DNA from: Symsagittifera roscoffensis
Lineage: Eukaryota; Xenacoelomorpha; Acoela; Convolutidae
Assembly: GCF_963678635.1 (NCBI RefSeq)
Contig: NC_087063.1
Coordinates: forward strand, 52,777,074 to 52,841,073
DNA length: 64,000 nt
Direction of reading: 5' to 3'
The position numbers were made by a program, and so were the translations under genes. Numbering within the stretch: the first letter of the stretch is position 1; each line of letters begins with the position of its first letter. Shown here in pieces: positions 56,039-64,000 of the stretch. The notes under the pieces were generated by a model. That model was given only the letters and a program-made list of their open reading frames with translations, had not been told where the DNA came from and did no database searches.

Positions 56039-58470
56039 CATTGCCGTGATACGGAAGCTAAAATTATAAACGCAATTTAAAAACAAGCGTAGTGTGTTGC
56101 TGCGCATGATATAGCACCGAATTCTCCGGCAATTTTCATTGAAAATGCAAGTTTTTTTTCATTTTAGGGTTGTTTACTGTGAATGGTGCGATGAGAAAAG
56201 TGTACAAAGCGTATGAAGTTTACAATTTGTGCAAAATTGACAAAAGTCATGATCAAAAAACTGAAAAACAAACAAGAAACACGACAATTTTTTTAAATTC
56301 GATTTTGCTTGCACATTAATGCTTGAAGGTTTTTTTTTTAGAAAACTTTGATCGCCAAGAAAGCGCTAAATGAAGCTTCGGCAACTAGTTTTTTAAGAGT
56401 AAAATTCAGTTGTTTTTATCTCAAATGAGAATTTCCATCAGTTTTCATGCATTTTTCGGGCGTAACTCGATCGCGGTACTCGCTCGAAATTAGACCAAAA
56501 GTCTAAATTTTAATCAAAACTTTCGCGGCAAACTTTTTAAATGTCGTTCGAATCACTACTAAAACGTTTTTAATATGATACATCACTCGACCCATTCCGA
56601 TGGTCATTTGTTCCATCTGATTTTGCGTAGAAAACCAGAGAAAAAAAAACTAAAACAAACTCGAATGCAAAGTTTCCCCCCTTTTTCAATGGTCAAAACA
56701 ATAAGTTTATGATGAGTCAAAAAATAAACGGAATTGTTTAGAGATAGCAGATGCAATTGGAAAAACAGCGATAGATGCTCTATAAACCCAAAAGCTAGAG
56801 TCTTTTTTTCATTGGAATATAGAACACTAGAATATTCGTATGATGTGGTTGTTTTCTGCAGACAGGATTTGTTGCACCATCGAATATTATATCTACATTT
56901 TATATATAAACATTAATTCTCTCAATTTCCTAAAATAGTGGGAAAAGCTCCAATTGTCTGACAAAAGCTGTGAAAAAGGATTGTTCGCAGGTAACAAAAA
57001 AACTTCATTCAGAGTGGGGATATCTGGCTTCACTTATCTTAATATTTTTTCAAAAAATGAAGATATTTTCCAAAAAATACTTGCTATCTAAATTACACTC
57101 TGACTCAAGTTGTGGCTCCTTACGTAACAATGAGACCAGTTAGCTTGACTCCATTGTTGTCGAATTTTTTCTGATTTGGACTAAACCGCCGCTCGTGCCT
57201 AATAGCACAACATTTATCGCACATTCCGTCGTGACATAAAACAGTTTTAAAAAATGTATCACTTAGGAGGGCCGAAAAAACTCGTGCTGTAAGAAGTATT
57301 TCACAAGAAGAAAAAACACACTTTAACGACCAAATTTACTGTTTAGAAAGTAAATGGACCGACATTGATCTACGCAAAATACTAGGAAACATGAAAATGA
57401 ACTACTAAACGTTTTGTGTTCACTTTTTTAGCGTCTGCCAGTTCTTTTTTTCTAAAATGTCCAGTATCGTTGAATGACTTGAGTTTGCCAAAAATGTGGG
57501 ATTAGTTTTGTTCTTTATTATCTTAGGTTATACTATAGTACAGAACAATTAACAAGGGTAACTCGAGCATAAGAATCTCATTCTTGGAGGTAAATCAAAA
57601 TTTTTTCAATTTAACTTTAAAAGTTTTTGCCAACAGCTAGAAATGAAACCCATTGGAAATTTCTAGAGCTTGAAAGCAAGCAGCCAATCAAATCAAAGAA
57701 TGCTCTAACTTTTGGCAACCTGGCGCACTTGGCAACTTCGGCAAGCTGACCTTTCGGCACAATTACATGTAACCCTGACGATGTTTACTTCCTTGGTAAC
57801 AGTGGTTAATTAAATTGCTGATTAAAATCATCAACAAAAATAGGCAACTCTGTGAAAACTGTGATAATGAATAAACATTCATATATTGTATCTAGAACAG
57901 GAAAAGATAGGCCCGGCGTTTGATCTGACCTTAAGACAAAAAAGTCAGCGAAAACGTTTAATCATTAAGCTCATATCTTAATATGGCCTTTATTTAAATG
58001 ATTAAAACCAAAAAAATGAACAAACTATTCATCTAGCGTCTTTTTTGCTGTAAAGGCTCTTTTATCTACCTTTTACTTCGTTATTCAACTCTTTTGAATT
58101 TATTTGATCAATACTTATCTTAAAATGTTGAACCATCTGACTGTTAAATTTGGCATTCATTGCCCAGAACTTTGCAATCAGTCACTCAAAAGCTAATTAA
58201 GTATTTTTCAGTGTTAAGCTAATTAAGTATTTTTCAGTGTAAAAACGCCTTTGTTCAGTGTTAATTTTGGCATAATATTTAACCAACGTGACGTCATAGT
58301 TTGATCTCGTTTTTTAGTTTCTCTCAATATTTAACACTTACTGTAGCTCAATATAGAGCATACATTTAATCTGCTATAAAGGGAAAACAAACCATTGGAA
58401 TCAAGTCACGCTGATTGTAAATAATTAAAATTAATTGTCTTTAGAAGAAAAGGGTGCTCCTTCGTGGGCG
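56039..58470. other. Non-coding spacer
   Basis: No gene is supported. A possible tiny plus-strand exon after an AG at 56167 (a short frame with a CEWC motif) is too short to call. AGCTAATTAAGTATTTTTCAGTGT is partly repeated in tandem near 58191-58240. Confidence 0.4.
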
Positions 58471-58479
58471 CAATTATGA

Positions 58480-58552
58480 TCGAACGTTATGATGTAGTGA
58501 AAAGGATAAGTCGATTACCTTTAAAGATAGACAGTTCGAGCCCCGTCATGAT
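58480..58552 (+). ncRNA. tRNA-like sequence, probable SINE head
   Basis: ATGATGTAGTGAAAAGG resembles an A box, and ACAGTTCGAGCCCCGTC, about 35 nt further on, is close to the B box consensus. Stem pairing is incomplete, so a tRNA-derived SINE is likelier than a functional tRNA. Confidence 0.3.
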
Positions 58553-58677
58553 CTGTGTTAGTTGAATGAGGCTGAGACAACTACCATTCAGAAGCCAAGA
58601 TATATAGATTCAAGAATATTCTTAGACAGGGGCGCAACAGTGGTCCACGGCACAGAGCTGAACATCTCCTATGTTGG

Positions 58678-60816
58678 CCCGCACTGACGAAAATGGTTTC
58701 GGATTGATTTAAATTGCTTTTAAATCGATTTTAAATCGATCTAAATCGATTAACTATGTACATTTTAAGAACTTCAATGGATTTTGAATTGATTTAAATC
58801 GATCTTTTTTGAAAATTTGGATCAACTTAAGTTTCTAAAAAATCGATTTAAATCGATTTGGATGGATTTTGGACGGGTTGACTAAAAATATTTCTCATAA
58901 AATTCTCATAAATGGGAAATTTTTTTCATAAAATTTCATACAATTCCATACGTACAGAAAATTTTATGAAAACTCTAGAATAGACATTTTCCCATAATTG
59001 GAAACTGTATGATAGGTGTTTTCTCCATAAACCAAAAAGTTGTTTTTTGTTTCCAAATTTATTTTCTGAAACATTTTGGGTTGTGTTTGCAACCGAACAC
59101 AAGTGAAGAAGACATTGGTTACTCAAAGCACCAAAGGTTGGGCGGTCTTACAGTTTCAATGCATGATAAACGACCTGAATTGTCATCTAGATGTCTTTCA
59201 CAAACTATATAACAAAAGTAACAAACTTTGAATTTTAGGCAAAATTTTTCAGTGATGATTATTTTAAATTTTTCATTTTCAATTTATCAGACATTGATCA
59301 AGGCATACATAAACACGCCATTCAAAAGAAATAGGAAATTTCAGCGTGTAAGAAAAAGAAAAACAAAGTCAAAATTATCGTATCCAGGACTACGTTATGC
59401 ACACAAAAAACTACATTTTGCATGCAAAAAAAATTGTTTCGGAAAATGTTTGTTTACGTACAAAATTCGATTTGCAGTTAAAAAAAACAAAAAAATTTTG
59501 GGGCAAATTTTCAAAATTACTTGAAAAAGGTTTTGTGTCGCCATCAAAAAATGTCAGTCATACAATTTCCATATATGCTTTTTTGTCACCAGTCTGTTCA
59601 ACTGTTCTCAAAATGCCGCAGAAAAGGTTAAATTTTTTTCTATTGTTTTTCGAAAATGTATGAGAATTGTATGACAAGCATTTTCTCCATACATTTGATG
59701 TATGGATTTGTATGATAATGATTTTTGTTTTATGGAATTGTATGATAAGCATTTCCGGTGCATGGAGGTCAACCCGGGTTTAAATCGATTTTAAATCGAT
59801 CCAAATCGATTAACTATGTACATTTTATGAACTTAAATTGATCTTTTGTGAAAATTTGGATCAATTTAAGTGTCTAAAAAATCAATTTGAAATGATTTGG
59901 ATGGCTTTTCGACTCACTAAAATCCATCCGAACCTCACTTAAATAATTTTAAATCAATTTAAATCAATCTTTCTTGAAATTTTTGGATTAATTTATGTGT
60001 CTTAAAATCGATTTGCATGGATTTTCAGGCTCACTAAACTCACAGGTAACAGGGCAAAAAACATACTCTTCAGAATAAATAATTGAAATAATTTTTTCTC
60101 GATTTGTTTTTAAAAAAAACACACGCGCCAGATGTTATGGAACTCAACAAATGATCCACATAAATCAGATTTTGAGCTCAAAAATATGCAATGAAATCAT
60201 AAAAAATCATTGTAAATCAGATAAGAGGCAAAATCTCAAGTAAACAACAAAAAAAGGTCAGAATAAAACAAACCTTGATCTCAAAATGATGATAGGAAAT
60301 TGTGATTGAGAATCAGATTTTGATCAAAAACTTATGAAGAGAACAAAAACTTATCAAGAAAAGAGTCAATATTTATCAGTTTTTGTACTGAAAATATGCC
60401 AGGAAATCATAGAGTTTTATCGATACTCTGTTCTTTTTATTTGGTCTTTTTAAGCTACAATACTATATGGATGTAAAACTTAAAATGATAGACAATGAAT
60501 AAATGCAAAAAAAATTCAAAACTGATGAAACTCGAAAAAAAATTAGATTTAAATCGAATAAATCCGTTTTAATCCCCTTAAAAATAAAAACAAATTATGA
60601 CTGGGAAAATTGGATTTAAATCGATTTAAGTTCGATTCGGATCAGTTTTTTTTAGCTGGTATTTAAGATCAATTGAAATCGATTTTAAATCGATCCCAAT
60701 CAATTTTATCTTTTTCACTTAATCTTTGTAATTTTTTCATACTAAAATCAATCTAAGTTTAATCAACAACCTTTTTCAGACTAAAACTGATCCTAATCCA
60801 TTTTTGTCAGTGCGGG
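58678..60816. mobile_element. TIR element filled with AAATCGATT motifs (about 2.1 kb)
   Basis: It starts CCCGCACTGACGAAAATGG and ends with the inverse, CCATTTTTGTCAGTGCGGG. The interior is dominated by self-complementary TTTAAATCGATTTAAATC motifs, mainly near both ends, giving strong foldback potential. No ORF is supported. A CCCGGG element (58874-59778) is inserted in its left part, so this element is the older of the two. Confidence 0.7.
58874..59778. mobile_element. CCCGGG-ended DNA element, copy 3, nested
   Basis: It runs from CGGGTTGAC (left end decayed) to GTCAACCCGGG at 59778. It shares with copies 1 and 2 the CCAGGACTACGTTATGC block, GCATGCAAAAA and CATACAATTTCCATATATG motifs, and with copy 2 the ACATTGATCAAGGCATAC block. 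No transposase. It splits the AAATCGATT element. Confidence 0.65.
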
Positions 60817-63800
60817 GTCCTTTAAATCACCGACTCTAAGATAAACTTGAATTTTTAAATTATAGATGCAGCCCGTATCAAAAAAAAGATTAAAATTTTC
60901 TGGGTTTAACGATTAGGTATTCAGGGAATAAAAACAGTCTTTTTTGCGTATCGTAAAAAATAAATTTATTCCTCTCAGGAGATTTCGAAGAAAACGGTGA
61001 TAAATTTACGGTCAGCAAGAACTACTATATTATTGAAAGAACCTTTGCTGAAACGGGAAGAAAGTCTTAGGCAAACACGTTTTGCTGAAGGAAAATGAAA
61101 ATTTTTCTGACGAAATTGGGTCAATTTTACTTTAAAATGCAAGCTGCTATCTCGTGCGTTAAATCAAGCTATAAATTGGAAAAAGTTCGATTTTAACGAC
61201 AATTAAGAAAATCACGCGCAGAAACCGCAGAACACTGGCAAAAACTGGAGAAAAAAGACAGTTTGAGGCTTAATCAGCGAAGATTCTAAGATGTTCTCGA
61301 GGAAAGGGCTAGTCTTCCAAAAAATTGAAAATTTGGTCGAACTATTTTTTGGTTCTGAACGCTCGCGAATCACAAAAATGAGAGTGTTAACTTTTGCTTT
61401 AGTTAGTTTAAATTAAATCTCATTCTGAAAGACATTAAAGCGATTAGCACCCGGTCCTTTTGGAGCCTTACAAAAACACAAATAAAATAAACACCTGCAG
61501 ATCAAACACTGAAGGAAAAAAATTCAAAGTAAGAACTACCTTAAACATTCCAAAAAGCGACAGATGAAACAGATCGAAACAAATTCTTAGAAGCCTGGAG
61601 TTAGACAAAAGTTACTTTGAAGCACTCTTGTCTCAAAATTGAACCTGTCAAAAATCTTCATAATTTTTATTCCTACTCTCATCTTCACTCGCTCAGTCGA
61701 GATAAACTATTTCGGAATAAATCATTTTCGTTCTTTTATTTCTTTTCGTTTTTATAATTGTTTTAAGATACAATCTTTGATTTTTTATAAATTCCTGAAA
61801 ACTAAAATCAGAAAAACGGATCTAGACGACGTGATGACCCACTACTCTGAGAAACAATAGGGGGACAAACCAGTCAAAAGACGGTGACTAATGGCAATTG
61901 AAGTGCTAGTTTAAATGTAAAAAAAAATTGGTATTGACCTCATTCATATTGGTATTATAGACAGTTGTTCATTAGTTGCTGAAATCATTTATATTTAACT
62001 ATCCGCTCAATTAATTTTTTTCTAATGAATTTTTTGAACTATAATAATTGTCAAAAAAATTGATAACATTAAGTGAGACTTATTATTTAGGCTGGATTAC
62101 TTAGCAATCAATCAGTAAGGTAAGACTGGTGCGACCGCTCTTTAAGAAGTTCCTTCTTCCAACTAACTCGTAACAGCTTTAAAGTTCAAAAAAATTAAAT
62201 AACATTAGGACTTGTGAGTGTTTGTTAGTTAGCTTTCTTGCTCAAAAATCTAAGACAAAGCATGTCCTTCGCTAGAAACACAATTTAACTGTCTTCTACT
62301 TGACAGACATTCTTAGTAGGGTCCAGGCGAAACAAACCCCCTACCCTTACAGTCACCCAGGATATTCTTTCATCTCGAAGATATATTAGACGGCTTTCTA
62401 ACTAACATAAGCTCATTAATTTAACTATTAACTATCATTGAACTTCATATAAACATTGAAAAGGAATCGTTCTCTGCCTAAGTCCGCTTGTAGGATTAAC
62501 TTTTTTCCATTAATCGACTAAATGCGTGCCAAAATATCAGTTTACGTGCCGAAACATAAGTTGAAATCACTCCATTTGGTTCATTTCTTTTACATTCAAA
62601 AAGCTCAAAAACTGATTAGGTATCTCAAACATTTTTTTCAAGACAGTTAAATGTTCGAGATGCAATCTAAGATGACCATTTCAACCAAAACTCAATTCTA
62701 AATTGATAAATTGAACTATTCTTTATATAAATATCCAACTATTCAAGTTTTAGGCTGCATGTTTCAACCCTTCACCATCTTCGAGGCTTATCCTCAGTTT
62801 TCCTGAGAACTGGGTACTAGGTTTACTGGAACTAGGTAAGGAAATTTACTGGAACTAGGTAAGGAAATCACGAAAAATGTTTGGAAGGAACCGAATTGGC
62901 TGTTTTTTATACTAAATCTTTAGTATTTATGGCACGTTTTGGATGTACAACGAATGAATCCTAGAAAATGCAGTAACACCAATTTTAAAAGTTAAGCACA
63001 TAGCACTAAACACCAAGTTTTTGTTTGAGCACTAAAATATTAGGTTTTTCCAACAAAAAAAATAAAGCTAAAACACAAACAGATTTACTTTAAATTGATA
63101 AAATAGGTTTCCTATGACAGCTCAAGTACTAAAAAACTGATTTTATTCACCAAATTTTTAGATTTCAGTCTAGGTTTGAATTATAAAGTCAAAGTTTTCA
63201 GCTAAAATAAGTATAGTTTCGGGTCAGAAATTTCTATTTCTGTAAACGGATTAGGGTAAGACAGCAAAAATTGAACAGGTAAAACCCAAACTTGGATAGC
63301 ATAAGCCAAAAACCTGGTCCTGAACGGTAATTTTTTGTTAGTTTCAGGTTGCAGAACACAAAAATTAAGTTTCTGGTTTCAAAATTGAGCTTCGATTCTT
63401 CGAAATTTTTACTAATGGTGTTAAAACCCACCAAACCAATTTTAGAAATTGCTTCCTAAGGCTTAAACGGGCACTTTAGATAAGAAATGGTTGGTTTCAG
63501 ACACAAAAATCTTACATCCCGATTGAAATTAGGTAAAATATATTTAGATAAAAGAAATATTTAATGCATTAGCCAATTTTTAAACTCAAAAAGTTTCAAG
63601 AAGGTGTTAAAATGAGCCCTCAAAGTTATAGTTGCAGCCAATTAGCTTAACGTTTTTGGTTAAATTTCCTAATTTTTTTGCACATTTTTTGTTGGAACAG
63701 ACATGTAGTAAAGGTAGCAACCTAGATTTTTCATATCAAAACTCTACATTTAAATGATTATACTATAGTTTCAGTCAATAGAAATCACAGATTTAGCCTC

Positions 63801-63845
63801 AAAAACTTAGGTTTCCGCTGAGAAAATGGTCATTTTGATGTTAAA
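60817..63845. other. Non-coding spacer
   Basis: No gene supported. TTTACTGGAACTAGGTAAGGAAA is repeated in tandem near 62821-62870. A short minus-strand stretch at about 62350-62400 looks coding-like beside a GTAAGG, but is too short to call. Confidence 0.4.
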
Positions 63846-64000
63846 AACTTTTGTGAAAATTTGGATCAATTTAAGTGTCTAAAAAATCAATTTGAAATGA
63901 TTTGGATGGCTTTTCCGACTCACTAAAATCCATCCGAACCTCACTTAAATAATTTTAAATCAGTTTAAATCGATCTTTCTTGAAATTTTTGGATTAATTT
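63846..64000. repeat. Partial second copy of the AAATCGATT element
   Basis: These bases match 59845-59996 in direct orientation (GTGAAAATTTGGATCAATTT through GAAATTTTTGGATTAATTT) with few changes. The copy runs off the right edge of the window, and its left end lacks the CCCGCACTGAC terminus, so it is truncated. Confidence 0.8.

Noticed and set aside
56145..56220. Possible terminal exon with a CEWC motif after TTTCATTTTAG
   Set aside because: About 16 codons only, with no partner exon or domain; it cannot be separated from chance.
62350..62400. Possible 47-nt minus-strand exon ending at GTAAGG
   Set aside because: Too short, a poor acceptor, and no matching neighbour.

Overview
The window is AT-rich, repeat-dense DNA from a multicellular animal, most likely an invertebrate. 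The grounds are GT-AG introns of about 85-120 nt, a phase 1-1 exon for an LDL-receptor class A (LDLa) module, hAT-type MITEs with an 8-bp target duplication, and a long Ty3/gypsy-type LTR retroelement. The species cannot be named. There is no bacterial-style operon, rRNA or CRISPR. Host coding sequence is sparse.

Layout. 1-10.6 kb: a nearly identical direct duplication with a 5,965-bp unit. It carries a broken single-frame gene of unknown origin, a candidate two-exon gene, and an AT-rich foldback repeat. 10.6-13.1 kb: a coding remnant and a 1.1-kb element with CCCGGG ends. 13.1-31.9 kb: a retroelement on the minus strand. Reading right to left it has a scrambled array of 5' LTR and leader copies, gag, protease, RT, RNase H, integrase, a small membrane ORF, a deleted second ORF, a glycoprotein gene, a 603-codon ORF of unknown function, and the 3' LTR. 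32-33.3 kb: a tRNA-like SINE head and a hAT-like MITE. 33.36-33.47 kb: the LDLa exon (minus strand), possibly joined to two candidate exons at 40.9-41.3 kb. 35-42 kb: a TIR element filled with 483-bp repeats, a hAT MITE, a foldback MITE and a second CCCGGG element. 42.35-47.9 kb: a 200-N gap and a tandem array with a 2.59-kb unit. 50.7-56.0 kb: a palindrome leading into a second, inverted, internally deleted copy of the same retroelement. 56-64 kb: mostly non-coding, with a 2.1-kb element rich in AAATCGATT motifs and a third CCCGGG element nested inside it.

Main point. The retroelement behaves like an endogenous enveloped retrovirus-like element. Downstream of pol it carries a compact set of overlapping accessory genes. 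Its glycoprotein has the cysteine layout I associate with chuvirus-like (Jingchuvirales) glycoproteins rather than retroviral Env. The two copies have complementary internal deletions, so the full gene order gag-pol-ORF1-ORF2-env-ORFX is only visible when they are compared. Both copies are disabled by stops, frameshifts and deletions. Two small introns in the sense direction, one in the LTR and one 3 nt after the last stop codon, are kept in both copies.
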